A stretch of 33,279 nt of DNA from the NCBI RefSeq assembly GCF_028275115.1, contig NZ_JAQCNH010000020.1, positions 1 through 33,279 on the forward strand, in the 5' to 3' direction. Positions 21,826 to 30,145 of this stretch are shown here, piece after piece. The number at the start of each line of letters is the position of its first letter. The first letter of the stretch is position 1. A program made the translations under genes and the position numbers. The stretch is from Halorientalis sp. (GTDB lineage: Archaea; Halobacteriota; Halobacteria; Halobacteriales; Haloarculaceae). The notes beneath the pieces were generated by a model. That model ran no database searches. It saw nothing but the letters and a program-made list of their open reading frames with translations, and was not told the origin of the DNA.

Positions 21826-23781
21826 TTACGCCGGCTCGTACCCCGGCAGGTCGGCCAGCACTCCCTCGACGTTCTCGACGGCCGCCGCGAGTGCCTCGAC
21901 GCCCGCTTTCCCTGTCCGGTCGGGATTGGCCAGGACCCGCACGTCCTGCTCGCCAAGCGGCACGAACCCGAGTTCGAGTTTCCTCGCGGTGGCTCGCAGG
22001 CCCAGCCCCGCGTCGGCGTCACCGGCCAGTACCTTCCGGGCGGGACTCTCGTGGGCTTTTACCGTGAGTTCGTAGCCGTCGATGGCGTCGGTCAGTTCCC
22101 GGCGGGCCACCCCCCGTTCGTCGGCCAGCGCGGCGACGGCGTCGTCCAGTGCTGTCCGGAGCCCGGAGTTCGTCCCGCGATTGATGAGCCGGCAGTCGCG
22201 GTCTACGAGGGTCGACACGCCGGTCACGTCGTCGGGGTTCCCGTCGGGGACGAGCAGGCCCCACTCGCGGGTCCACCCACCGAGGGCCTCGTGGTCGGCG
22301 GTGACTTCCGGGTCGCCAGCCGCGACGGCCGCGTCGGGGACGCCATTGCGGAGTCGGCGCAGTCCCTCTCGGGTCCCCAGCGACAGGTAGCGCGGCCGGT
22401 CGAGGTCGTCGAGCACCCGCGAGAGCGCGGGGTCGTCCTCGCCGACTGCGTAGAGCGAGGGGGGGCGTACGCTGGGCGAGAACAGCCGGACGGTGACGGA
22501 CTCGCCCGCTGCGAGGTACTCGGTCTCGGCGGGGACTTCGACGATTCCGTCGGCCTCGACTAGACTCGTCGTCGCGCCGCTGCCCTTGTCGACGGGATAG
22601 ACGAGCGTGTCGCCGGCGCCGTCGTCCACTCCGGCGGTTTCACCGCCTCCGTCTCGCTGTCCCTCCAGGCCGGCGCTAACCAGCCCCACGGGCATCAACC
22701 GCCGCCGGCCCTCCGCGTAGCGCTCTTCGACGGCCATCGAGCCGTCGACGGTGGCCGTCCGCGGTTCGGGTTGCCCTGCGGCCTCGCGGATGGCGGGCGC
22801 GACGAACGTCCGGAAGATGGTCAGCGCCGAGACGGGGTAGCCCGGCAGGCCGACGTACGCCGACGGGGAGTCGCCGCCGTCGAGTCGGCCGATCAGCATC
22901 GGTTTGCCGGGTTTGACCGCGACGCCGTGGAGGAGCAGTTCGCCCCGCTCCTCGATGACGCGGTAGATCACGTCGACGGCGGAGGCGCTGGTCGACCCCG
23001 ACGAGAGGACGAGGTCACACTCCGTGGCGGCCTCGGTCAGGAGGTCCTCCATCTCGTCGTAGTCGTCGCCAGCGTGCGGATAGAGGACCGCCTCACCGCC
23101 GGCTTCCTCGACGGCCGTGGCGGTGGTGTAGCTGTTCACGTCGTAGATCTGTCCCGCAGTCGACTGCAGGTTCTCGCCCGGTCGGACGAGTTCGTCGCCC
23201 GTCGAGATGATTCCGACACGTGGGCTGGCGCGGACGGGCACCGTCTCGACGCCCAGTGCCGACAACAGACCGATCTCGCGGGGCGTGAGTTCTGTGCCGG
23301 GTCCGAGGGTGCGCTCCCCGGCAGCGACGTCCGCGCCCGCGAGCATCACGTTGTCTCCGGGCGCGAGCGACGTGCGGACGAGGACATCGCCGCCACTGTC
23401 AGCTTCGTCGGTTTTCTCTACCATCACGACTGCGTCCGCGCCCGGCGGCATCACCGCACCCGTCGAGATTTCGGCGGCAGTGCCCCCCTCGACGGTCACC
23501 GCCGGTTCCTCGCCGGCGTGGACGGCCCCGACGAGACCGAGACTGGCCGGATCGGCTTCGTCGGCGCCGAAGGTGTCGCGGGCTCGGACCGCGTAGCCGT
23601 CCATCGACGCGCGGTCGAACCCCGGAACGTCCAGTTCGGCATCGATCCGTTCGGCGAGGACGCGGCCCCGCGCCTCACGGAGCGGGACGATTTCGGTGCC
23701 GCCACCGAGGTCCAGCGAGGCGATAGCGTCGTGGGCCGCTTCCGGCGGGGCGAGGTCGCGGAACTCCTTACGATCGCTCAT
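21826..23781 (-). CDS. moeA: Molybdopterin molybdotransferase MoeA with C-terminal periplasmic-binding-protein-like domain
   Basis: The protein is 651 residues, longer than plain MoeA (about 400). Residues 1-415 are MoeA: FDRASMDGYAVRARDTF (about 54-70), STGAVMPPGADAVVMVEKTD (105-124), the MPT-binding IISTGDELVRPGE, LSSGSTSASAVDV in place of the usual S-G-G-x-S-x-G-x-x-D, and VGLPGYPVSAL. Residues about 440-640 are a LysR-substrate/periplasmic-binding-like domain (PF12727-type; LYAVGEDDPALSRVL ... ELGFVPLGEQDVRV). Archaeal MoeA-PBP fusions are known. MoeA inserts molybdate or tungstate into adenylated molybdopterin; the extra domain may bind an oxyanion or cofactor. A standard MoeA is encoded 112 bp upstream on the same strand. 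Confidence 0.93.
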   Translation of the reverse strand: MSDRKEFRDLAPPEAAHDAIASLDLGGGTEIVPLREARGRVLAERIDAELDVPGFDRASMDGYAVRARDTFGADEADPASLGLVGAVHAGEEPAVTVEGGTAAEISTGAVMPPGADAVVMVEKTDEADSGGDVLVRTSLAPGDNVMLAGADVAAGERTLGPGTELTPREIGLLSALGVETVPVRASPRVGIISTGDELVRPGENLQSTAGQIYDVNSYTTATAVEEAGGEAVLYPHAGDDYDEMEDLLTEAATECDLVLSSGSTSASAVDVIYRVIEERGELLLHGVAVKPGKPMLIGRLDGGDSPSAYVGLPGYPVSALTIFRTFVAPAIREAAGQPEPRTATVDGSMAVEERYAEGRRRLMPVGLVSAGLEGQRDGGGETAGVDDGAGDTLVYPVDKGSGATTSLVEADGIVEVPAETEYLAAGESVTVRLFSPSVRPPSLYAVGEDDPALSRVLDDLDRPRYLSLGTREGLRRLRNGVPDAAVAAGDPEVTADHEALGGWTREWGLLVPDGNPDDVTGVSTLVDRDCRLINRGTNSGLRTALDDAVAALADERGVARRELTDAIDGYELTVKAHESPARKVLAGDADAGLGLRATARKLELGFVPLGEQDVRVLANPDRTGKAGVEALAAAVENVEGVLADLPGYEPA

Positions 23782-23893
23782 ACGGTGGTTCGGTCCGGGC
23801 CAACAATGAAGCTAGTGCCCGTCCGGAAGCCGCGAACGGAGACGACGAGACGGGTCGCTGGAGACGCGCCGAGAGGCGAGGGCGACGGCCAGC

Positions 23894-25144
23894 TCACGGG
23901 TATCGCTCCCAGTCCTGCACCGCGACGCGTTCGTCCGCGGGAATCCCCTCGCGTTCCTCGGGCACGACGACCCAGCCGTCGGCCAGTGCGACCGAGGAGA
24001 GGACGCCTGCGCCACTGGCTCTGGTGGGCGTGGCGGTCGGCGGGGCCGCAGACTCGTCGCCATCGGGGCCGTTGCGGTCGAGCTCGACCCGGGCGAACGT
24101 CCTGACGCCGGGTTCGCTCGCGATCTTCCGGTCGAGGACGGCCTCGGTCTCGGGGAGCGGTGAGCGCGGCATGTTACCGGCCCACTTCGTCGCGGGCCGG
24201 AGGAACTGGACCGCGTTGACGATGCACGCCACGGGGTAGCCGGGGAGCATGATGACGGGCGTGTCCTCGACCACGCCGAGGCCGGCTGGGTGGCCGGGTT
24301 TGACTGCGACGCCGTGGACCAGTACCTCGCCGAGGTCGTCCACGACCGAGGGTAGGAGGTCACGCTCGCCGACTGAGGAGCCGCCGGTGGTGACGATCAC
24401 GTCCTTCGTGAGGTCCCGTTGAATCGCCGCCCGGAGCGCGTGTTCGTCGTCGGTGACGACGTTGCGGTACTCCGGGACACCGCCCCACCGTTCGACGTAC
24501 TGGGCGACAGTCAGCCCGTTAGTCTCGATAATCTCTCCCGGGTCGGGGTCGGTCTGGACGAGTTCCTCACCGGTTGGAACCACGCCGACGGTCGGCGGCT
24601 GGTAGCACTCGATTTCGGTGACACCGGTCGATTTGAGCAGGCCAATATCAGAGGGGCGCAACTGGTGTCCCGGTTCGAAAAGCGGGCGACCGTTTGCCAC
24701 GTCCTCGCCGGCGGGGGCGACGTTTTCCCCCTCGGCGACGGCGTCGAAGATTTCGACGTCCTCGGCGACCGTATCCGTCTGTTCGACCATCACGACGGCG
24801 TCGGCACCCGGCGGGAGTTCGCTGCCGGTGTGGACGCGGATGGCCTCGCCTGGACCGACGTCGTCGCCGTTCTCGGCGTGGCCGCCCGCCCGCAGGACCG
24901 CCGGTGAACGGTCGCCGGCACCGAAGGTGTCCTCGGCCTGGACGGCGAAGCCGTCCATGGCCGCCCGGTCGTAGTGGGGGACGGCGCGACGGGCGGCGAC
25001 CGGTTCGGCGACGGTCCGGCCCGCGGCCGTCGACAGCGGGACGGCCTCGGTCCGGTCGTGCGGCCGAACCGCCTCCCGCAGTCGCTCGCGGGCCGCAGTG
25101 AGCGGCGTCACGTCTTTGAATCCCGACTCGCGTGGGTCAGTCAT
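23894..25144 (-). CDS. moeA: Molybdopterin molybdotransferase MoeA (gephyrin-like, Glp)
   Basis: The 416-residue protein starts at ATG 25142-25144 (MTDPRESGFKDVTPLTAARE); the nine extra codons upstream are not family-like. Canonical MoeA motifs appear: YDRAAMDGFAVQAEDTFGAG, GSELPPGADAVVMVEQTD, VVPTGEELVQTDPDPGEI, TTGGSSVGERDLL (the conserved S-G-G-x-S-x-G-x-x-D type active-site loop), VAVKPGHPAGLG and LPGYPVACI. It catalyses Mo or W insertion into MPT-AMP. Compared with its neighbour it keeps the standard active-site loop and lacks the C-terminal binding domain. The two copies probably differ in metal (Mo versus W) or in cofactor delivery; this is inference. Confidence 0.94.
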   Translation of the reverse strand: MTDPRESGFKDVTPLTAARERLREAVRPHDRTEAVPLSTAAGRTVAEPVAARRAVPHYDRAAMDGFAVQAEDTFGAGDRSPAVLRAGGHAENGDDVGPGEAIRVHTGSELPPGADAVVMVEQTDTVAEDVEIFDAVAEGENVAPAGEDVANGRPLFEPGHQLRPSDIGLLKSTGVTEIECYQPPTVGVVPTGEELVQTDPDPGEIIETNGLTVAQYVERWGGVPEYRNVVTDDEHALRAAIQRDLTKDVIVTTGGSSVGERDLLPSVVDDLGEVLVHGVAVKPGHPAGLGVVEDTPVIMLPGYPVACIVNAVQFLRPATKWAGNMPRSPLPETEAVLDRKIASEPGVRTFARVELDRNGPDGDESAAPPTATPTRASGAGVLSSVALADGWVVVPEEREGIPADERVAVQDWERYP

Positions 25145-25253
25145 ACTGCTGTGTTGGGACGGGGCGGGCAAAAAGCGTCGGGCGGACAGGGTTGAGGCGC
25201 GGACACAGCACGGGACCGCGGCCTTTTTCGCCTACCGGCTTCTAGCCGAGAGC

Positions 25254-25616
25254 ATGTCAGCGTTGCGCGATGCGTTGCGGGACCTACCCGAGACGGTGTT
25301 TGCAGACCTGCTGGAGAGCGACGACGCCTACCTCCTGGTGGTCGACCTGCCGGGAGCGACGGCCGAGACGGTCGACGTGCGGGTGGCCGCGAGCCGGCTG
25401 GAGATCGAGGCGCGGCGCGAGAAGGACCTCCCCACTGAGTTCCGGTACGTCGAGGAAGACCGCGCACTCTTTCTGGATGCCGACCTCCCACTGCCGCCGG
25501 ACGCGACTGGTACGGACGCCGAAGGAACCGTCGACCGGGGCGTCCTCGAACTCCGCCTGCCGAAGGCGGGCGCCAAGCCGGACACGTCAATTCCCATCGC
25601 GGACGCGGACACCTGA
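25254..25616 (+). CDS. Hsp20/alpha-crystallin-type small heat-shock protein
   Basis: The protein is 120 residues from ATG 25254. A short N-terminal helix (ALRDALRDLPETVFADLLE) leads into an alpha-crystallin domain. Its strands are YLLVVDLPGATAETVDVRV, RLEIEARREKD and FRYVEEDRALFLDADLPLPP, with the late VDRGVLELRLPKAG (about residues 91-104) that matches the G-V-L motif of Hsp20 proteins. The canonical C-terminal I-x-I/V anchor is only approximate (SIPIADADT). It should be an ATP-independent holdase. It is divergent from the moeA pair, and the AarF-like gene begins 18 bp downstream, so the two may be co-transcribed. Confidence 0.85.
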   Translation: MSALRDALRDLPETVFADLLESDDAYLLVVDLPGATAETVDVRVAASRLEIEARREKDLPTEFRYVEEDRALFLDADLPLPPDATGTDAEGTVDRGVLELRLPKAGAKPDTSIPIADADT

Positions 25617-25634
25617 CGCCGAGGTGGCCCCTCG

Positions 25635-27485
25635 GTGAACCTCCGCGCGTATCGACGGTTCCTCACCGTCGCACGCCAGTTTCTGCCGCTACTGCTCGCC
25701 TACGCCCGCGACCGGAACCGATTCCTGCTGTTCGGCAAGTCCCGGCAGGTTTCGGCCGAGCAGCGCCGCAGTCGGGCCGCGACGCTTCTTGACTCGCTTT
25801 TGACCCTCGGCCCGACCTTCATCAAACTCGGGCAGTTGCTCTCGACCCGGCCTGACGTCCTACCCCCCGAGTACATCGACGAGTTCACGAAACTCCAGGA
25901 CGAAGTGCCCCCGGCACCCTGGGCCGAGGCCGAGCAGGTCCTCGAGGCGGAGTTGGGGCCGGTCGAGGAGAACTTCGATAGCTTCGACACCGACTCGATC
26001 AGTGGCGCGAGTCTCGGCCAGGTGTACTACGCCGAGACCGAGAACGGCCCGGTCGCGGTGAAGATCCGCCGCCCCGGCATCGAGACGCTGGTCGAGGCCG
26101 ACCTCCGGGTAATCCGGTGGTCCCTGCCGCTGATCATGCGCTTCGTGGACTCGGCGCGGTCGTTCTCGCTGGAGACGCTGGCCGACGAGTTCGCCAGGAC
26201 GATCCGTCAGGAGATGGACTACGACCGCGAGCGACGGATGCTCGAGGAAATAAGCGGAAACTTCGCCGCCGACCAGCGGGTCCGTATCCCCGACGTAGAC
26301 GCGTCACGGTCCACAGGACGAATCCTCACGATGGAGTACGTCGAGGGGACGAAGATCTCGAACATTCAGGCGCTGGACGGCCTCGGCGTCGACCGAACCC
26401 AGATCGCCGAGACGCTCCAGCGAGTGTATCTCCAGATGATCGTCGACGACGGCGTGTTCCACGCCGACCCCCACCCCGGAAACCTGGCCGTGCAGGCCGA
26501 CGGTACCCTCGTCTTCTACGACTTCGGCATGTCGGGGTACGTCGACGCGTTCATTCAGGACAAGATCATCGACTTCTACATGGCCGTCGCCGAGCAGGAC
26601 ACCGACGCGATTCTCGACACCCTCATCGAGATGGGGACGCTCAGTCCGGAGGCCGACCGCGAGGTGATGGGTGACGTGATGGAACTCGCCATCGCCGACG
26701 CCCGTGGTGAGGACATCGAGCAGTACCGCGTCCAGCAGATCGTCCAGCAGGTCGAGGACACCATCTACGAGTTCCCCCTGCGACTGCCCGCGAACCTCGC
26801 GCTGGTCCTCCGGGTGGCCACCGTCGTCGAGGGCGTCTGTGTCACGCTCGACCCCGACTTCGACTTCATCTCGGTGGCGACCGACTATCTGGGCGACCAG
26901 GGCTACGTGGAGGCGGGCGTCCGCCAATTCGTGGAAGACCGGGCCAACGAGGTTCAGCAGGCGGCCCAGTCGGTACTCCGGACGCCGCCGAAACTGGAGC
27001 GAACGCTCGACCGCATTGAGCGCGACGACCTCCGCGTCAACGCCGATATCGAGGACTCGGACGGGCTGTTGGCGACGCTGGCCAAACGATTGGTCTACGG
27101 CATGGCCCTGTCGGCCGGCATCGTCTCGACCGCGGTCCTATATGCGTTCAGTACCGTCGAAGCCGCCGGCGTGGCCGGCGGCGGAACGGTGCTGCTGGCG
27201 GGCCTGCTGTACTGGTCGTTCCGCAGCAAGAGCGGTATCCGCGCCGAGCCCCAGTTCACCCGTCAGAGTATGCGCGAGCGGGACGAGGAGTTGGGCGACG
27301 AGGGCTCGGCCGTCGGCGAGATCGACCTCGGTGCCGGGTTCGGGTCGGACGCGGAGGAGGGCGGCGGTGAGGGACGCTCCGACCGTTCGGACGCGAGTTC
27401 CGTCGCCGTCGAGGACGACGGCGCCGCCAGCGACACCGGGACCGAGATCGACGTAACGACCGGCGATCGAGACGGGGGAACCTGA
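25635..27485 (+). CDS. ABC1/AarF/UbiB family atypical kinase-like membrane protein
   Basis: The protein is 616 residues from GTG 25635. Family motifs are clear: the K-x-G-Q helix FIKLGQLLSTRPDVLPPEY (62-80), the Ala/Gly-rich loop SGASLGQVYYA (123-133), the ATP Lys in VAVKIRRPG (K143), the catalytic FHADPHPGN (275-283) and YDFGMSG (295-301). Two C-terminal transmembrane segments follow (about residues 478-525), then a long acidic Gly/Ser/Asp-rich tail (about 545-616) that is probably disordered. UbiB relatives are ATPases needed for isoprenoid quinone synthesis or lipid handling. Halophilic archaea use menaquinones, so a quinone-related role is plausible but not proven here. Confidence 0.93.
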   Translation: MNLRAYRRFLTVARQFLPLLLAYARDRNRFLLFGKSRQVSAEQRRSRAATLLDSLLTLGPTFIKLGQLLSTRPDVLPPEYIDEFTKLQDEVPPAPWAEAEQVLEAELGPVEENFDSFDTDSISGASLGQVYYAETENGPVAVKIRRPGIETLVEADLRVIRWSLPLIMRFVDSARSFSLETLADEFARTIRQEMDYDRERRMLEEISGNFAADQRVRIPDVDASRSTGRILTMEYVEGTKISNIQALDGLGVDRTQIAETLQRVYLQMIVDDGVFHADPHPGNLAVQADGTLVFYDFGMSGYVDAFIQDKIIDFYMAVAEQDTDAILDTLIEMGTLSPEADREVMGDVMELAIADARGEDIEQYRVQQIVQQVEDTIYEFPLRLPANLALVLRVATVVEGVCVTLDPDFDFISVATDYLGDQGYVEAGVRQFVEDRANEVQQAAQSVLRTPPKLERTLDRIERDDLRVNADIEDSDGLLATLAKRLVYGMALSAGIVSTAVLYAFSTVEAAGVAGGGTVLLAGLLYWSFRSKSGIRAEPQFTRQSMRERDEELGDEGSAVGEIDLGAGFGSDAEEGGGEGRSDRSDASSVAVEDDGAASDTGTEIDVTTGDRDGGT

Positions 27486-27525
27486 CCGGCGAAAAAGCTC
27501 GGACGACGCGCCCGGGAGCGGGGGT

Positions 27526-27903
27526 ATGCCACCAGCCACCGACGGCAGAACACACACCGTCGAACGCACCGTCTCCGAGTCCGACGTTCGCGAGTTCGCA
27601 GACCTCTCGAACGACCGGCAGGACCGTCACCTCGACCCCGGCGCGGACGGTCGACTGATGATTCACGGCCTCCTGACGGCGACCCTGCCGGCGAAGGTCG
27701 GCGGTGACCCCGGGGTGCTGGCGAGTCGAATGGCGTTTTCGCTCCGGCGACCGGTCTACACCGGGCAGCAGGTCCACTGTGCGGTGACGTTCACCGGGGT
27801 GACAGAGGGCAGGGACCGTGACGAGGCGCGGGCCGACATCGAGTGCGCTGTCGACGGGGAGACAGTGCTGTCGGGATCGTTCGAGGGCGTCGTGCTGCGG
27901 TGA
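27526..27903 (+). CDS. MaoC-like/hot-dog fold protein
   Basis: The protein is 125 residues from ATG 27526. It shows the single hot-dog layout: TVSESDVREFADLSNDRQDRHLD (about residues 15-38), the helix-start GRLMIHGLLTATLPAKVGGD (42-61) where MaoC hydratases have their H-G, then FSLRRPVYTGQQVHCAVTF, with the P-V-Y/x-G-x-x-V pattern of R-hydratase/thioesterase relatives. The catalytic Asp/His pair typical of MaoC can be matched only loosely (D36?, H47), so hydratase activity is uncertain. It lies 40 bp after the AarF gene, on the same strand, and before the aIF5A promoter. Confidence 0.75.
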   Translation: MPPATDGRTHTVERTVSESDVREFADLSNDRQDRHLDPGADGRLMIHGLLTATLPAKVGGDPGVLASRMAFSLRRPVYTGQQVHCAVTFTGVTEGRDRDEARADIECAVDGETVLSGSFEGVVLR

Positions 27904-27934
27904 GAATTCGACGGGAACGAGTCACTTCCAAACC

Positions 27935-27943
27935 GTTTATACT
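27935..27943 (+). promoter_or_regulatory. TATA box of the aIF5A-agmatinase operon
   Basis: GTTTATACT is centred about 27 nt before the ATG at 27966, a good leaderless promoter match. Confidence 0.55.
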
Positions 27944-27965
27944 CGTACACTGAATATCGCGGGAC

Positions 27966-28349
27966 ATGGCGAGACAGCAGACCGAGGTTCGCGAACTCGA
28001 CGAGGGAAGTTACGTCATGATGGACGACACGCCCTGTGAGATCGACTCCTACAGCACCGCCAAGCCGGGCAAGCACGGCAGTGCGAAAGCCCGTGTCGAG
28101 GGGAAAGGTGTCTTCGACGGCAAGAAGCGAAATCTTTCACAGCCCGTGGACGCGAAGATTTGGGTCCCGATCATCGAGCGCAAACAGGGCCAGGTCGTCA
28201 ACGTCGAGAGCGACGACGTGGCACAGGTCATGGACCTGGACACCTACGACACGATCACGATGAAAGTGCCGGAGGACGTCGACCTGTCGCCCGACGACGA
28301 CATCGAGTATCTGGAGTACGAGGAACAGCGCAAGATCCTCCGCAGCTAA
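27966..28349 (+). CDS. eif5a: Translation initiation factor 5A (aIF5A), hypusine-containing
   Basis: The protein is 127 residues, the standard archaeal length. The N-terminal SH3-like domain contains the hypusination loop [17 protein letters not shown] (30-46). The modified Lys is K36 by alignment with the T-G-K-H-G-H-A-K loop of eukaryotic eIF5A. The C-terminal OB domain runs from about residue 70 ([19 protein letters not shown]) to the acidic end. It relieves ribosome stalling at proline-rich sequences. The stop overlaps the next start as TAATG, coupling it to the agmatinase gene. Deoxyhypusine synthase, its modifying enzyme, is encoded at 32222-33256. Confidence 0.98.
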   Translation: MARQQTEVRELDEGSYVMMDDTPCEIDSYSTAKPGKHGSAKARVEGKGVFDGKKRNLSQPVDAKIWVPIIERKQGQVVNVESDDVAQVMDLDTYDTITMKVPEDVDLSPDDDIEYLEYEEQRKILRS

Positions 28350-29209
28350 TGTTTCCCGGCGCGCGGGCCCACCGGGACACCGCCGCTGGAACGAGTTCCA
28401 GCGAGTCCCCGGCCGGCGACGCTCCCGAGGACCCCACATACGTCGTCGTCGGCGCGCCGCTGGATGCCTCGACGACGTTCCAACCCGGCACCCGGTTCGG
28501 CCCGCGGCGCGTTCGCCACTTTGCCGAATCCTTCGACGATTACGACCACCACACGGAACAGCAGTTCACGAACCTCGCAGTCGGCGACCACGGCGACATC
28601 GGGCCAACGGACGATACAAGCGAGTACGTCGACTTTCTCCGCGGCACACTCGAAGACGTACGCGAGGGTGGCGGGGTGCCGCTGACCATCGGCGGCGAAC
28701 ACACCGTCTCCGTTGCGGGCGTTCGGGCCGTCGGCCCCGACGTGTTCGTCTGTCTCGACGCACATCTCGACCTCCGGGAGTCGTATGCGAGCAATCCGCT
28801 GAGTCACGCGACCGTCACCCACCACGCCCTGTCGGTGGCCGACGAGGCCATCGTGCTGGGCGCACGCACCGGGAGCGAGCGCGAGTGGGACCGCGCCGCC
28901 GAGGGCGACGTGACGGTCGTTCCGCCCGCCGAGGTTCCCGACTGGGAACCGTCGGCGGCCGTCCGGGACGGGCGAACGTACCTGAGCGTCGACATCGACG
29001 CGGCCGACCCCGGTTTCGCACCCGGGACCGGCACCCTCGAACCGTTCGGACTCGACCCCGGAGAGATGCACGACACCGTGCGGGCGGTCGCACCCCACGC
29101 CGCGGCGTTCGACGTGGTAGAAGTCAACGACCGTGACGACGGGCAGGCAGCGACGCTCGCGGCGAAGTTGTTGCGGGCGTTCGTCTTCGCCCACGCCGCG
29201 GGCGAGTGA
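28349..29209 (+). CDS. speB: Agmatinase (arginase/ureohydrolase family)
   Basis: The protein is 286 residues from ATG 28349, coupled to aIF5A through TAATG. Binuclear Mn-site motifs are in order: LTIGGEHTVSV (about residues 111-121), FVCLDAHLDLRESY (131-144, D-A-H-x-D) and LSVDIDAADPGFAPG (about 212-226, D-x-D). The C-terminal VVEVNDRDDGQAATLAAKLLRAF is typical too, although the usual E-V-x-P is E-V-N-D. It should hydrolyse agmatine or an agmatine adduct. In Haloferax volcanii an agmatinase is required for hypusination, where agmatine replaces spermidine, so the gene pair makes functional sense. The C-terminal E-V-N-D change merits a check of substrate specificity. Confidence 0.92.
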   Translation: MFPGARAHRDTAAGTSSSESPAGDAPEDPTYVVVGAPLDASTTFQPGTRFGPRRVRHFAESFDDYDHHTEQQFTNLAVGDHGDIGPTDDTSEYVDFLRGTLEDVREGGGVPLTIGGEHTVSVAGVRAVGPDVFVCLDAHLDLRESYASNPLSHATVTHHALSVADEAIVLGARTGSEREWDRAAEGDVTVVPPAEVPDWEPSAAVRDGRTYLSVDIDAADPGFAPGTGTLEPFGLDPGEMHDTVRAVAPHAAAFDVVEVNDRDDGQAATLAAKLLRAFVFAHAAGE

Positions 29210-29231
29210 CCGGCGACGGCCCGACACGTAG

Positions 29232-29240
29232 CTTTTAGAC
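29232..29240 (+). promoter_or_regulatory. TATA-like box of the zinc-ribbon protein gene
   Basis: CTTTTAGAC is centred about 28 nt upstream of the ATG at 29264. Confidence 0.45.
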
Positions 29241-29263
29241 GGTGGCGTGAGTGAATTCCCAGT

Positions 29264-30091
29264 ATGTCACAGTTCGCGTCGTGTTACTTCTGTGGGACAG
29301 CACTCGACGCACAGATCGACCCCTACCCGGTCGTTTCGGACGACGCCGGGACCGACGACCGACCGACGGTCGACCTTTGCCCGGTCTGTCGCCGGAAGCT
29401 CTCGAAGGTGCTGGACGTCGCGCTTTCGGCCGCCGACGGTGCCGAGACCACGACACCCCTCGCCGCCGGACCCGATCCGTCGCCGCTCGAAGCCGACCAC
29501 GAGGACCCCACAGCCGGTATAGGGGCCGACGACGAGGCAGACGACAGGCAAGACGCCGCTTACGCCGTCGAACCGACCGGGGAAGCGACAGCCGTCGAGG
29601 AAACGGACCAGGCGGACGCGGACGGGAGCGCGGGCGGTGCTGACGGCGAGGACGACGGTCCCGTTACGGCGACCGGCAAACCGGAGACAGACAGCGAACC
29701 GACCGACTCCACGGACAGCGACGGGTCCTCGAACGCCGAGTTCGACGCCGGGGCGGACGACGCAGTGACAGGCAGCGAGGCTTCCGGGACAGCTGCTAAC
29801 AACGGATTCGAGCCCGACGGAGTCGACGAGGACGACCGCACAGGGGGCGGCGAAACGGAGGCGGCGGAGGGCGGGTCGGAGAAGCCGTCAGTCCTCTCGA
29901 CGCCAGCGGCCCAGAAGGTTATCAAACTGCTTCAGAACCGGGAGTTCCCGGTCGAGCGCGAGGAGATCGAGGTGGTCGCCTCGAACGCGTACGAAATTCC
30001 AACACAGGACTGTGAAGACGTGATCGACACGCTGGTCAGCGAGGATTACGTCGATGAGCGAGCGGGGAAACTCGTCAGGCCCGAGGAGTGA
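29264..30091 (+). CDS. Zinc-ribbon / acidic linker / winged-helix haloarchaeal protein of unknown function
   Basis: The protein is 275 residues in three parts. Residues 1-48 carry a four-Cys zinc ribbon (C7-x2-C10 and C39-x2-C42, YFCG and CPVCRRKL). Residues about 60-215 are a low-complexity linker rich in Asp, Glu, Ala, Gly, Thr and Ser with no hydrophobic core. Residues 216-275 form a compact domain (PAAQKVIKLLQNREFPV ... DCEDVIDTLVSEDYVDE) that looks like a winged helix. Two nucleic-acid- or protein-binding modules joined by a tether suggest a regulator or an RNA/DNA-associated factor. I do not recognise a characterised homologue. It lies between the agmatinase and NIF3 genes with its own promoter. 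Confidence 0.75.
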   Translation: MSQFASCYFCGTALDAQIDPYPVVSDDAGTDDRPTVDLCPVCRRKLSKVLDVALSAADGAETTTPLAAGPDPSPLEADHEDPTAGIGADDEADDRQDAAYAVEPTGEATAVEETDQADADGSAGGADGEDDGPVTATGKPETDSEPTDSTDSDGSSNAEFDAGADDAVTGSEASGTAANNGFEPDGVDEDDRTGGGETEAAEGGSEKPSVLSTPAAQKVIKLLQNREFPVEREEIEVVASNAYEIPTQDCEDVIDTLVSEDYVDERAGKLVRPEE

Positions 30092-30145
30092 GTGGACCGA
30101 CGGGCGTGACGTAACCACTACCACCCGGGGGCGAGAAAAAGAGTC

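Noticed and set aside
22771-24105. Plus-strand frame of over 440 codons antisense to the moeA genes
   Set aside because: It is opposite two clearly recognised moeA genes and is rich in Arg and His. It is a GC-bias shadow.
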